In this document: positions 1 through 12,644 of the stretch, piece after piece | Numbering within the stretch: position 1 is the first letter of the stretch | Layout: the number at the start of each line of letters is the position of its first letter | From: Aplysia californica | Lineage: Eukaryota; Mollusca; Gastropoda; Aplysiida; Aplysiidae | Direction of reading: 5' to 3' | NCBI RefSeq assembly: GCF_000002075.1 | Contig: NW_004797927.1 | Coordinates: forward strand, 66,261 to 130,260 | Length of the DNA stretch: 64,000 nt | The notes under the pieces: generated by a model | The model's input: the letters and a program-made list of their open reading frames with translations, nothing else | Told to the model about the DNA's origin: nothing | The model's database searches: none | Made by a program: the position numbers and the translations under genes

Positions 1-32
<32 letters not shown>

Positions 33-70
33 CCTCCCTCTCTCTCTCTCTCTCTCTGTGTCTCTCTCTC
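1..70. repeat. (TC)n simple repeat in a MAGI intron
   Basis: An almost pure CT/TC tract with a few cytosine interruptions opens the window. It continues as a T/C-rich stretch to about 240. It lies in the intron upstream of the first visible MAGI exon. Short reading frames across it are low-complexity Leu/Ser/Cys translations and not coding. Confidence 0.9.
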
Positions 71-428
71 AGTATGTGTGAGTGCGTACCGTATGTGTGA
101 TTGTCCCTCTCTGTATGAGTTTATGTATCTATCTCTTCCTGCCTCTGCCTCTTTTTGTCTGTCTGGCTTCGTGTCTCTCTTTCTCTGTCTCTTTATCTGT
201 TTATCTATCTATATCTCTGTCTGTCTGTCTCTCTCTCTCTAAGCTGAAGGCTCTCAGTCTGTTTGTATATTTTTGTGTCTGTATAATTTGTATCTCACTT
301 TATCGTCTAGATTATATCAGTATGTTTTTCATATATTTTTAGAGTTCTCAAATGGTTGACTTTTGTTTTAATTTGTAATGCCTTGAAATACTAACATAGT
401 TCTACTTTCTTGTTATTTATTCTTTCAG

Positions 429-3400
429 ATGACAATTCAAGCACAACATCCCAACGGGTATGTACAAATCTTCCTTTTCAAAACGCTTGCTTTAATTTTT
501 CTGAGCATCTTAACTCTTCTCTTTAATTCGAACTCTGATGATGCTTTACCTTTGTACAGTTTGAAATTTGGAAGACAAATGGTGAAAGAAAAGTGAAGCA
601 ACATGACTGTTACTCTCTTGAGTATAACAATGTTTTTACCGTCATTTTTGATGAATAATTATTTATTTGAGAGAAGAATCAGATTTTCCACATTACACTG
701 TGATTTCAGGTCACCTTGATCAATCTGTCAATAAGCAGAGACCTTTTTTATACTATTGGGAATGCTTTTTCATTTTGGATCATTTTCAAAATGATCAAAA
801 ACGTTTCGATGAAATCTTAACATTCAAATTTCATGATTATTTTACTCAGTTTTTGCACTGATTTTTCTTCCGTCAGAGCTCTCAAGGATCAGCAGGAGAC
901 AGACCAGATGTGTCGGGAAACATTCTCTCTTGGGAAAGGTTTGTGCTCAAATCCTATTCAGGCTCTATTAATGTCCTTTTCAGAACTTGTGGAAGTTTGG
1001 GTAGAGTTGAAAATAAGGGGCTTGAGGTTTCTTGAACGATGCTGTCAAAAACTGTACAAATAATAATTATAATAATTATAATACTGATATTAGATGGCAG
1101 TAGTATAGTGCCTATCCCATCCTGATATGATATAATTTAGTTTTTCTCTACTATTGAATGTAATGCTGAAACTTGTTACTTGCTTACTGTAATTGAAAGG
1201 TGGTACATATTTTGTTTTGAGCTCTCATTTGCCCCTGTTAATTTATTTCAGAAATCAGCCAGGCATGGCCGGTGGTTTGGGCAGACCCAGAGCACCTAGC
1301 AACCAGGTAAGGTGGTTTCTTATATTGTTGGTTTTTAGATGTTGTGAAGATTAAAACAATGAGTGTCAAGCAAGTTATTGAGTGCGAAAGACAATATTTG
1401 TGTCCAAATACACGAAAATACTCATGGGTTTGACATATTTTTCAAAAGAAAATCTGCACTGTTCAATCTTTATTATGGATGATGTGCCAACTTACACCCC
1501 CCCTCAAGTGTCCCTCACCTCACAAGCAGGTTGAAGCGGCTGGCTTCATAAGTGATCTAATAAATGATGTTAATTCGGGTGTAAACCAGTTACTATAGAA
1601 GCAGAGAAAGGAAAAGAAAAGACCCAATGTTTCCATTACAACCATATCTCTCTCTTTCTCTCGTGACAGGGCTCTGACGACAGCGGGGAGATCTACCAAG
1701 TGGAACTTCACCGCGGCTCTCGGGGCTTCGGCTTTTCCATCCGCGGAGGACGCGAGTTCAACTCCATGCCTCTGTTTGTGCTGCGCATCGCAGACGGTGG
1801 GGCAGCGGACATGGATGGACGGCTGCGTGTCGGGGACCAGATTCTAGAGATCAACTCTTTCAACACGGACAGCATGACGCACACAGAGGCCATCGAGATC
1901 ATTCAGAACGGGGGACCGTCCGTCAGGCTGCTCATGAGGAGGACCAACAAACCACCGCCCATTTTTGGTGAGTTGGGCTGCCAGTGTTTGCTCTCACTGG
2001 ACAATTAATGTGTCACGATGTGGTGTAATCAGGGGCTGGTCAGTTTTAGGGCATATGGAGTTATTGGTATCATCATTAGGCCTGTCCATTTGCCTTGCTT
2101 TTGATCCCCAAAAAAATATCCGTTTATCTTTGGTACCGGTCAAGATATTGGTTGTTTGAAGGAGGTGGGGTTGCTTGGTTTCAGAGGTAAAATTAGCGAG
2201 AAAATGGCCGCCAAATTTTAGTTATTTCCTTAGCTTTAGAGTCTGTAGAAACAGAAAATGTAAAAATTTTTACATTTAATCATTTTTTTGGTAAAATCCA
2301 CGCAGAAGTGTGTTCCTTAATGGACATGAAAAGTGTTGAGCCAAAAGGTAAAAATTCAATAAGAATTTCCAAACCTGTGGGAAAATGCCAGTTTCTCCAC
2401 TTTCATTATTTTGAGGAGCCCCCGATTTCATCACGCTGCCTCACAAATAGAAGGTGGTAGAGGCAGAAATGTACTAAGAATAACTAACTTCCTGAACTTG
2501 AACAGATGGGTGACAGGATCTTACTTCTTTTGTGCCTTTGATCAACTTTTTAAAACTAAAATCCATAGAGAGTTAAAGACAATAAAGCTGTAACAAAATG
2601 CTGTTGGTGACTTTGCTTTTCATCTTTCCTCCTCTCGCAACACCTCTTTTTTCTTCCAAACTTATCATTCCTTCTTCCTTTATTGTGTTCCTTCCGCCTT
2701 TCATATTCATTGCTGTTGCATTCCTTCATTCTTCCAATGACAACTCCTCTTTTTTCTCTCAAACTCATCATTCCTTCTTCATATATTGTTTTCCTTCCTC
2801 CCTTTCATATCTGTTGTCAATGCGCTCCCTCATTCTCCCTAGTACAACTCCTCTTTTGTTCTTCCAAATTTATCATTTCTTCTGTGTTTATTTTATTATT
2901 TTCCCTCTTTTCTACACCCTTGTCTCTGTGTTCCCTTGTTCTTCCTAGTAAAGTTCTTCTTTTTTTCTCCCTATATTTTATTCCTTTATCGTTTTCCTTC
3001 CTCCCCCTTCACACCCATTGTGTGTGTGCGTTCCCTCATTCTTCCTTGTACAATTCCTGTCTTTTTCTCCCAATTTTTTTCTTTCTTTATTTATCATCTT
3101 CCTTTCTCCCCCTTCATATCCGTTGTCCGTGCATTCCCTCTATCTTTTAAGTACAGCTCCTCTTTTTTCTTGCAAACTTATTTCTTCTTCATTTATTGTT
3201 TCCTTTCTCCACCTACATATCCGTTGTCTGTGTTTTCCCTCATTCGTCCTCGTACAATTCCTCTTTTTTTCTTTTTTATTATCTTTCTTCTTTCCCCCCT
3301 TCACATCCGTTGTGTTGTCTCTGTGTTCCCTCATTCTTCCTAGCACAATTCCTCTTTTTTTACTTCCTACTATCTTCCTTCCTTCCCCCTACAAATCTGT

Positions 3401-3808
3401 TTTCTCTGTTTTCCCTCATTCTTTTTAGTACAGCTCGTCTTTTTTCTTGCAAACTTATTTCTTCTTCATTTATTCTTTCCTCCCCCTTCACATCCACCAT
3501 TGTCTGTGTGTTCCCCAGAGGGTCCCCCGTCCTCCCCCACTGGCCTGTCCCCCGGCAGCCTATTCCCTCCCAACATCCCAGCTGTGCCCAACGGTCCCAT
3601 CAGTCACAGTTCACCGCACATGGCCAGACGACAGCTGCAGCAGCAACAACAGCAGCAGTCGCTGCCCCCACCACCACCAGAGCTGCAGAACGACGACTAC
3701 TTCAGCAACTACCCTCCCCCGCCACCGCCACCAGCAGCATCATCGTCGTTGTCGTCGTCCATGCCTCCCCCTCCTCCGCAGCAGCAGCTGAGGTTCAACA
3801 ACTACTGA
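429..3808 (+). CDS. MAGI: MAGI-type membrane-associated guanylate kinase scaffold, C-terminal part (five last exons)
   Basis: Exons: 429-457, 877-938, 1252-1306, 1670-1967 and 3519-3808, all with AG acceptors and GT donors and matching phases; stop TGA at 3806-3808. They give about 244 residues. Exon 4 holds a complete PDZ domain: carboxylate-binding loop as GFGFSIRGG, then VLRIADGGAADMDGRLRVGD and QILEINSF, and the helix region MTHTEAIEIIQNGG. The order and wording match the last PDZ domain of MAGI1-3 (recalled). MAGI proteins scaffold receptors, PTEN and catenins at cell junctions and synapses. The preceding linker is Ser/Gly-rich. The last exon is a tail with a run of seven Gln and two long Pro stretches, typical ligands for SH3, WW or EVH1 domains. 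The guanylate kinase, WW and earlier PDZ exons must lie left of the window. The last intron is filled by a polypyrimidine tandem repeat ending at the acceptor. Confidence 0.88.
2010..2444 (+). mobile_element. MITE-like element, copy 1, in the last MAGI intron
   Basis: About 430 bp that recurs at 29034-29455 in the same orientation with obvious similarity along its whole length. The ends are inverted: near the left end ATCAGGGGCTGGTCA, and near the right end the reverse of ATCGGGGGCTCCTCA. No open reading frame spans it. I infer a non-autonomous DNA transposon. The terminal repeats are clearer in the second copy. Confidence 0.7.
2610..3518 (+). repeat. Polypyrimidine tandem repeat, about 100-bp unit, running into the MAGI last-exon acceptor
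   Basis: About nine imperfect units, recognisable by ACAACTCCTCTTTT-like starts near 2640, 2738, 2843, 2945, 3050, 3153, 3253, 3346 and 3432. Each unit goes on through a CT-rich middle to a CCGTTGTCTGTG-like segment and TTCCCTCATTC. Several units end in CTTCCTAG or TTTTTAG, which look like splice acceptors. The true acceptor at 3517-3518 sits in the matching part of the last unit. Long reading frames over this block are low-complexity artefacts. Confidence 0.85.
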
Positions 3809-6300
3809 AGGGCTGCTGTAGCTTAGGAATATGTTATATATGTGGAATAGGACAGTTAGTACATGCTGTAAGAACTGTATGTGTGAGGGTGCGTGTGTGT
3901 GTAGAAGAGTGTGTGTTTGGGTGGTTGGGTGTGTGTGTGTGTGTGTAAGCCAATTTTTTTTGTGGGGGAGAGTGTATTTCGACACGTTTTTGTGTGAGCA
4001 AGCGCTTTTGAATGGTATTCAAAGAGTTCCATTTGTCCGTGCAAATGAATGTGTATATGTTCTTTGTTGGTGTTCCCGTCTGTAGATAAATCCTTGTTGT
4101 CCTTGAATGTAATGTAAACAGTGCCTTGTGCAGTCTCTCTGCCTAGTCTGTGACTCAGTTTGTAGTGCACAGGTAGACTCTAGTACAAACAAGTGTACCC
4201 ACAGTTTTATCATGCACATGCACATTGTTTTACTGACACTCTCATGCACACACACACACACACTCACACACTTTGAAGCAAACGCACACATGCTCCAGGA
4301 CATACTACACATACAGTCATGTATACAAACGTACTTGAGAACACACATAAAGTGACGCACACTCACTCCCACATTTTACCACACAACCCAACTCGCACAT
4401 CTTTGTCCTTATCTCTGACTGCCCCTGCATTCCTTCAGTGTCATTGAACAAAAAGTTTACAGAAATACATTTACTGAAATTTAATATATTTGCTTCTGTT
4501 GAAGATGTATTTCAGTGGGAATTTGGGTCCCCCAGCCGAACTTTACAGAATACATTGCTTTTTTTAAAAACTGTTTATCTTGTTCCTTGGTTGATGAACT
4601 GTTCATTTCAGTCTGCCTCTCTATTTCGTTTATTTATAAGAGGTTGTGAAAGTGCGGTGGAGGCAAAACAGCATTACCAAGGGGATCTACCAGCAATTTG
4701 GTGTGAATCGAGATCTTTTACAGTTACTGATCATTTTACTTATAGTCCTTGTGCAAACTGTCCTTGTTCTCTTTTTGTTTCTTCTTATTTTATTTATTTA
4801 TTTGTAATAGATGTCTCCTATTGATGATGTTGATTTTTCTGGCGACGGTAGAGAGGCTCTATTTTTAGACCAAAAAGATGAGGCAAGTAGAGGTGATGTT
4901 GAAATTAGTATCCAAGCAAAGTAAATCTCTGCTGTATTGTTGTACTTCTGTGCAGATGCGCTCTATGCAGTTTTCGGTTGGTAAAATAAAAGTGCTTTTT
5001 TTTGTTAATCCCCTCTGATGGAAGCGAGTTTGAGTCGCAAATGGGAAGATATTTTAAATCCAGTCTGTCAGTTTATCTGCAGTAATGTTGTGTCCCTGTC
5101 AGCCTTGATTAGCTTTCGGAGCAACCTTCTTCCTAAATAATTATAATTTTTCTGTGGAATTACATTTCTTGTTTTACAATCTCCTGTGGAAGGTTCACAC
5201 GTTCTCATGTTCAACAGTTGTGACATTATCAGTGAATATATAAGACCACATGGAGAAATTTCCACATTTTTTACCTTTGTTAGTGATGTGTCCTTTGTCA
5301 CTCTACTTACAGATTTGGTTGTGAGAAAAGATGTGTTTATTCTAAAAGGTGGGGTTTTTTTATCTTGATGTCAAAGGCGAAAAGAAAATGTTTCAAGTCG
5401 TTCATGGTTCACAGTCTGGCAAAATTTGACCACAAAATTATAAGGGCCGAAAGTAATTTTTGGGAATGAGAAAAAAATATTTGCTTGATCGCTCACTTTA
5501 TGTGGAACATTGGGGTGGTCAGGGCTGATTGACTCTTCAATGATCAAATGATACTGGCAGATCAGCGGATTTCCATAAAAGTTCTTCCTTAATGTCTGTT
5601 GAGCCTTTATTAAATGCTTTATACTTTTGGGGGTATTGGGGTGGCCTTTTACCAGCAATTGCTGTTTCAATATTGAGTGGGTGGTTGGTAAATGCTCTGA
5701 TGTGTTCTATTGCTTCCTCTTCTGTCAGTGTCTCCATTGTCCTTTTCTTTTTCTAATGACTTGTAGCCATTGTCAGGTGGACAGGTGCACTACAAGCCTG
5801 TACCAGTATCATAGACCTTTGACCTTAAGAGAAACAAACTGTAATAAAGGAAATATTGGGTCTTTCTCTTCGGACTGGATTTTTAAATAAATACTGTAGA
5901 AAATGTCTAAGACAACTGCCCAATGTTGAGGTGGAAAGCGTTTGTCTCTTAGAGCAGGTTCGACTGTATAACCCTTGTGTACATGTGTTTGGTTGGTCAG
6001 GAGAGTCAAGAAATGACAGGCAGTGCGTGGTCGAGGTTTGCATGTGCCAAGTCATCGTCTGTCCCGTATACCCTGTAGACCCACCGAAAGTGTACAAAAA
6101 CTTGTGTGCGGCAAATGCAGAGTTGGCGATATTCCTAGTGTGTCTGACTGTCTCTGCTTTGTAAAGTTTGTACATTTTTTCTCTGCTTCATATTCCCGAC
6201 TATACATAATTTTATCGACTGTGACAGTGAAAGTTTTGTGCAGAGAACACTAGTTTAATTTTATTTCCCCCTTGTAGATTGTCACTGTGTTATAATGAAC
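3809..6300 (+). other. Probable MAGI 3' UTR and downstream DNA
   Basis: No coding exon seen. The stretch holds GT/CA-rich tracts (about 3890-3945 and 4245-4370) and T-rich unique sequence. AATAAA-type hexamers occur, for example at 5843-5848, but none is clearly the used polyadenylation signal, so the end of the transcript cannot be set. Confidence 0.4.
5888..5975 (+). repeat. Repeat D fragment (GTCTAAGACAACTGCCCA family)
   Basis: AATAAATACTGTAGAAAATG followed by a GTCTAAGACA segment, AGGTGGAAAGCG and GAGCAGGTTCGACTGTAT. The same order recurs at 7440-7525, 15936-16185, 20460-20615, 28155-28350 and, reversed, 30545-30725. The fuller copies have similar inverted ends (around AGTCCAACCTGCTC), so this is probably a MITE family. 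Confidence 0.55.
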
Positions 6301-9300
6301 ATTGTCTGTTGTTGTTTATAAACTGAATTTGAACAATTCTATGATGATGGGTATGGTATTTTAGACTCAGGAATTTTCTCAGCAGCCTGACGTGTGATTG
6401 GTCACAATGACCTCGCTGAAAAATGTTGTCCTACTCGTGACCTTGACGTTGGATTGAGGTCATACGTATGTAGACTTACGCAGATAGTTTTGTTATGAGT
6501 ACTGTTGTGAGCTTGAGTCTTGTTTTGTTTTTGTGGGAAAATATTTCTCCTTGCCAGCAGCACAGGTGGATGTGGTTTATTGTTTGGTTCTGTGCCCAAA
6601 ATTCAGAATGATGTGTACAGTCTGTTAGAAGTGGTTATTCACTCCATCCGCACATTTCTCGGATAGGTGAGCTTTTGGAGCTGCTTATTTTGAAGACATA
6701 AAGATTATGTTGTGATAGAATTTGAAAGTAAAATAGCTTTCTATTTTGAGAGAATTGTAAATTGTCTAAATTGTGTCGATGGGGACTTAAAATATCTACA
6801 TTTATCTAGGGAACGACATTTGGTTAGTCCATGCCTAGTACTCCGAATGCCTCCCCCCCCCCCCTCCTTTAATTATGGGTCCCCGTGCTTCAGGTCTTGC
6901 AGTAACTTACTCGCCTCGCATGTGTTTATTTTTCTCTCAATGTATTGACACTGGTAGTTTTTTTTCCTGTTTTAAATACAGTCATTCCAAACTAATGAGT
7001 CTATGACGTTACTTAATTCCAAGTGGTTCCTGCATTTGTTTTTATCTTTGAGCTATTTCTCCTTGATCATGATGAAGAAAGATTCAAAAGAATATCCACA
7101 AAACTTCTTTTTGAAGGGAATGGGATGAAAGAGAGAAAGTACAGTGGGAAAGAAATTGTTAAAGAACTAATTGACGTTTTTCATAAAGGCTTTGGTTGTG
7201 GTGGAGAGATTGAACAAGTCTGTACACATCATCTCGTGAACATTGTGATTTTATGAAGATGCGAGTCACAGTTTTTGTTGCTTTTAATAATGTACAGTTG
7301 ACCTTATTGTATTTTTTCACTTGAAATGTTGTAGTTGTATGGAGAAAGAGGTCCCAGGTTGATAAGGTGATGGTATTGGGCACTAACTGATCAAGTCTGA
7401 CATTTACTTCGGTTTTTTAGAATTCTAAATCTATTTATGAATAAATACTGCAAAAAATGTCTAAGACAGCCGCCCATTGTAGAGGAGGAAAGTGTGGGTC
7501 TTTTAGAGCAGGTAGTTTTATCGTAGACGAGGGCATGTCAACTTTTTTATATCTAACACCTATTTGGCACCTTTTGGAGGTTGAAATTCTCAAATCGTCC
7601 ACCTACATGTATATCCAAATGGGCCATTAATTAATAGCAGGTGATCCTCTTTGCCCATAAATAGAACCAAATCTTTCTTTTCTGTTGAAACAAGAATAAA
7701 CTGTTGAAATTATTAGAGGCTGGATGAGAAAATCTCAAGATAGTAGAGAAGCCTCTACACAAGAAATTTATGTTGTATGTTTCAGGCAAGATGTGGTTTG
7801 TTAGTCTCTCAGTCTGTGTTTGTGTGTTTGGGCTCACGAGCATGTGCAGTCTGTGCGTACGTGCTTGGGTGTGCATGTGAAAGAAAGATTTTGTGCCCGA
7901 AATGTCCAATGTGAATTTCATGCGATGAGGCTTTTACGCAACCCTTCTTGTGATGTTGAAATGAGCGTTTCTGGACTCTGCAACATTGTGCCCAACCCTG
8001 TCTATTTTATTGCAACCAACCCCTATCTATTCTCAGAGATGAACGTAGAAAGTTCCTTCATGGTATCTGTCTTTGTGGAGCTGAGCTTCCTCCTGCAGAG
8101 AGCTCCCACTTTGTGTCTCGTCAATGCATTTTTTGGGTGGACCGTCCGAGTCACACAGCACTGTTTATACACGCACGAATACAAATACACAACTTAAAGC
8201 TATGCAGATCAACAATTGTTGGAGACTGGACCGGTCGAGCCCAGAAAGTAATAATTTGTGTCTTATGATGCGGCTGTAAATGCTTGACATACTTTTTTAC
8301 ATTACTATGATGTGTAGTATTTGGTACAAGAATTCTTTGCTGCTTTTTTTTTTTTGGTCTCCTGCTGCCCGTGGTATGTGGGCAGCCTCTGTGATAGCTT
8401 GGCAAGCTTTTTCTTACTCAAGCGGCTGTTAGCTGGACGTTTGCTGCCAATTTTTGTAGTGTGTTCACGATGTGAGTGATTGAAGCTGGAAGTCCTGTCA
8501 TGTTGTCACACAAGGTAGAAATAGTTGTTATGCGCAGAAATCATGCTGTAGAGTGTGGAAATGCGCTAAATAAATGCAATTATCATTATTATAAGGTCAA
8601 GGGTCTTATACAATTGTTTGTTTACCTATGGGGTTTTGGTCTGAATAACGTCTGGGACGCAAATTGAACCTTTCGACTTTTAAGAAAATCATATCGTCTG
8701 TCCTCCCTATCACATTATGGCCATACTGAACATTCTATTTCTCTCATTCTTCCCCGTCCACAATAAAAAAAGACCCTAAACATTACACAGACACCAAACA
8801 TGCTTCTTCTTAATCATAGTATACCATTCTCCTCTTCTTGAGGCCTATATTTGTGATTCAATGACTTATGACCTTTCACTAGTGCAAAAACGTAATTCCT
8901 TCTATCTCTGTAGTTCACAGCCACTCTTATGCATGTTCTGTGCCTCTCTTTGTTGGTGTATCTCTCGCATACAAAGGATCACTCGTAAACATAGATGCTC
9001 AGTGAACTCTCTTGTATGGTCTGCCTCTTCCTCTCCTTTTCAGTGTTTCTATCCCCTGAACTAGTCCTGGAGAGATGTGACCGTTGTCATGGTGACTTAC
9101 GGTGAAGCACAATTGAATTCAACAAAGCAGCTCGTGAAAAAAACAACCTCTCATAGTAGTTCAGGCTGATATTTTCTCCACAAAAAGTTTTCGTCCCCAC
9201 CGGAGCTCAAAAGGAGGCTCAAAAAGCATACAGGGCTATTTCTTGCTGGAGCTTGGAATAAATAGATTTACCCAATAATTGGTAGTTCAGTAAAGAGTTT

Positions 9301-9340
9301 TTACTTGAATTCTACCCTTCAGTTTTCTTTCAGTGTGAAA
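6300..9340. other. Intergenic DNA, no gene seen
   Basis: I see no exon with plausible splice sites and similarity to a known protein. It holds a second repeat D fragment at 7440-7525, a C-run at about 6850, and a sequence near 8555-8590 (ATGCGCTAAATAAATGCAAT) that resembles the tail of a tRNA-type SINE. Confidence 0.5.
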
Positions 9341-9360
9341 GATAACTGCAAATATTTCAA

Positions 9361-9615
9361 CTATTCAATGCCTTTCTTGCCTTGGACCAATTTATTGAGG
9401 AGCAGTACACCAGTGTTCTTGGGGTCAGCGAAGGTAATATCGTTCAAACTTTGACGTCTCTTTCTCTCAAAATAGTCGTCTTTGAAAAACAGCAACTTGA
9501 TCTTGTTGTCGTTTGTGACTTTATCCACCAATTTCCCTGATTTTTTATTCTGGTATTTATTAAATCCTTTACAGAAATGACATGATCTTAATTGTATGGA
9601 TGGGGATGCTGAAAA
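9361..9615 (-). other. Unrecognised open reading frame, possible exon or gene fragment
   Basis: A continuous frame ends in TAG at 9361-9363 and reads about 80 residues, rich in Lys/Asn with pieces such as KLVDKVTNDNKIKLLFFKDD and ITFADPKNTGVLLLNKL. Its composition is more protein-like than its surroundings, and a T-rich tract with CAG precedes it on the minus strand, so it could be a last exon or a decayed insert. There is no ATG at the upstream end. I do not recognise the family, and chance is possible. Confidence 0.2.
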
Positions 9616-9619
9616 CACC

Positions 9620-12370
9620 TACTTAAAGAAAAACACTACAAAGATACAGAGATGATGACAAAAAGTGGAACTCAACCAGTTTTTGCAGTCATTTAGGTGA
9701 CATCTTGTTAGTTGATTAGGATGACTTTTGACCTGAGCTGAGCCCCTCCTGTACATATCACAGCGCCCTGTCATGGTTGTCACTGGCTGTAATAGAACAC
9801 ATTTTGCTGTCGCACGCCGTGGTCAAGACGATGAATGAAGCAAACGTGCACTTCTTCATAAACAACCCCTACCCCCACCAATATATTTATTCGCGTACCC
9901 TCTTTGTTGGTTGGATTTTTTAAGGGAGGGGGGGGGGCGGGGGGGCTTAAATTTCCAGTGACCTAAGGGGTGTATGATTTTCACTGGGTTTTGTTTAAGG
10001 TTCAATTATGTGTTTGTTTTGTGCATGTGTTTGAATGTGGGTGGGGCAGGGGGGTGATTATGAAAAAAATTACAACCTATGGATAAGAGAATTATGGTTT
10101 TTACTACAGCATACTGTGGAGAATAAGTCTCTGGTATTTAGTTTTCCTACTTGAAGTGCCTTTCTTTTTCACAATGATTCTCACTATTCTTTGTTGGTTT
10201 TGTTTGTTTTTTTTGTTTTTTGTTTTTCTTCAATTTTTTTTCTTTAAGAAAACCCTTTTTGTTTCTCGTGTGCATGCATCCTTTTTTTATCATTGATACT
10301 TTTCTTTTGTAAACCTACGAACAAATGACTTTTATCTTCCTTTTGTAACTGTACATTTCCTATACGGTTCTACAGTATTAGAAGAGAACTCGGATTGTAT
10401 TTCATTTTTCTTGGTTATCTTGATCAGCCTGTGGGTGGGACTATATGTGAGGCAGAAATGTGGGGAGAAGTTGTGTGAGTGTGAGCGAGCACAAGGGTGT
10501 ATGGGTGTTTGTGTGTCTAGAGAAATTTGATAGTGTGTACATACTGACGTGTCCTGATATGTATGGGTGTGTCTGTTTGTGTATTTGTGTGCTAAAGAAT
10601 GTGTTGTTTGTATGAATATGTACAGAGGTATGCCTTTATCTATATGGTACTGTATGTAATGAACCTTCAAGTGCCAAGTCATGCCAAGCCAAGTCCACTC
10701 TTGTCTCGTATATTTAGATTTGCCTCTGAATTTTCGTTAAGCCTACTGGGAAACATTTTAGTTTTTGCCTCCAGAAGATGTGTTGAAATATCTAGAAAGA
10801 TGTGTTGAAATATCTATTAGGGGAGGCGGTAGGGATGACTATTTTTTGGAAATGTTTTGACCCTTTTGAAAGAAACAGTTGTTAGTGAGTGAGTGGAACA
10901 ACGTTATTATCTGACCATTTTTGAATATACAAGTATGAGTTTATGGAGATTGTATAGTCTCTTTGGGGAAAAAAATCGGGCTGATTTCATACATGTTTAA
11001 ACACTAAAATACATGTTTAAAGAGATATGTGTGTTTAACAATGCTTGCAAAGTCGGAAATATACAGTTTAAAAAGAGATTTTTATTGTAAAAGATCTTAA
11101 CTGGTCATGGTTTTAGAATGTGTCTGCAACTATAGATGGTGTTGCTTTATAGTTGTTTCAGTCTTTTGCCATTGATTTTGTCATGTTGTCGTAGAACTTT
11201 TGCTTATTCTTCTCTTATATATTATTTCCGTTTTATTTTAGCAGTGTCATTTGGATTTGGTAATGTACGGTACTAAGTAAGTGCCAATCGTAAATCATCT
11301 ACTTAAACTTACACTTCAGGATTCAGCCATTGTGTTAACAGTCACTTCATCTACTGTTTTCTTTTACCTTTGCTATTTGGTCCGGGGGGGGGGGGGGGGG
11401 GGGTTAAAAAATGAAGTGGTACTGACAAAAATTTTGTCCTCCATTACAGTCTTCATTTGTTCTCCAAAAACAAGGTTTCAAGCTGAACAGATGCTTTGCA
11501 AAACGCATGTCTGTCTTCGGTTGATGCTCTCATCAATTGGTTTGTTTTTGTTTTGTTTTTTAATTTAAATTTTAAATCTGAAAATTTTATATTTTAAACT
11601 TGTAAAGTAATTTGTTTTAATGCCTTTTATTTTTTTCTAATTTGACAAAGGCTGTGTTGTGTTGACAAACAGTCTTGTGTGTTGTGGTGGATGGACTAGG
11701 TGTGTTCTGTCTTGTGTTGCCGTTGCAGAAAGTTTTGTTGGTCGTGCTGGTGGTTTTGGCTTAAGGGTGTGAGGTCGTGGACCACATTGTGTCGGGACTC
11801 TGTTGTGAAGATGGATGCCAGAAAGAATACAATTCCGGTGGTTGACTATTTAATAATCAAAAATGTGTTTGACTGATGATGCAACATGTTTTATTTTTGC
11901 CATGTTGTTGTTTTGTTGTTGTTGTTGGGTTGTTGTTGTTTTTTTTTGGGGGGGGGTTGTAAACGTGAGACACACATGTTTGTAGCCTTATTTGTTACCA
12001 AATACTGATCACTATTTAATGTGTGTGTATGCCTGAGATTATACAATGCCTTTGTGTGTGCGTGTGTGTATATGTGTGCGTTTATGAATGTGTGTGTGCA
12101 TGTCAGTTTTTGTGTGTGCGTGTGCATGTGTGTATGCCCATGTGAGTACATTGTCACAAGATATGTCCAGTTGGATTGTGCATACCAAATGCCCAGACTT
12201 ATCTCCCCTCATTATTTTAACCATATTTGTATAGGTCTTGTATATAATCATTTACATTATAAATCACACAAGTCAATAAAGAAACTATATGCTATATATC
12301 AAGCTTGTTGTATCTTTGTTATTATCTCTATTAGAAATTTCTTGTATCTTTAATATTATCATTTTTGGTT
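9620..12370. other. Intergenic DNA, no gene seen
   Basis: T-rich and G/T-rich sequence without recognisable exons. It includes a GT-rich block (10430-10600), a direct duplication of AGATGTGTTGAAATATCTA (about 10777-10820), a run of about 20 G at 11384-11403, and a (GTT)n plus G-run at 11905-11960. Confidence 0.5.
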
Positions 12371-12373
12371 CCA

Positions 12374-12450
12374 CATGGTTGGTTGGCACGCTGATGTGGT
12401 CTGCACTTTCTACATTTTCCTGCTTTTATTGTCACTCTGTTTCTGACTTA
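12374..12450 (+). mobile_element. SINE A, 5' fragment
   Basis: TGGTTGGCACGCTGATGTGG followed by TCTGC corresponds to the 5' end of SINE A (compare 43380 and 62030). The similarity fades after the T/C-rich middle. Confidence 0.45.
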
Positions 12451-12480
12451 ACAATATCTTCTTTGTTTTATATGTCAGAA

Positions 12481-12560
12481 CACATGTACACACGCACACT
12501 CACATAGACACATGTACACACGCACACTCACATAGACACATGTACACACACAGACACACA
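12481..12560 (+). repeat. Tandem repeat, about 30-bp unit, 2.5 copies
   Basis: The unit starts CACATGTACACACGCACACT and ends CACATAGACA; the second copy is nearly perfect and the third is cut short in a CA-rich tract. Confidence 0.8.
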
Positions 12561-12644
12561 TGCACCCAACCATATGTTCACACCTATACGTCATCGCCTC
12601 TGAACTATTTTGTCCAAAGTGTACTTAAATAAAGAGTGACTTTG

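Noticed and set aside
3500-3808. Internal ATG start for a separate Pro/Gln-rich protein at 3500
   Set aside because: 3519-3808 joins in phase to the PDZ exon as the MAGI tail; the ATG at 3500 is intronic.
2598-3948. Chain of long overlapping plus-strand frames (up to 250 codons) rich in Phe/Leu/Ser
   Set aside because: They read through the polypyrimidine tandem repeat in the last MAGI intron and, in the wrong frame, through the last exon. Composition follows the repeat.
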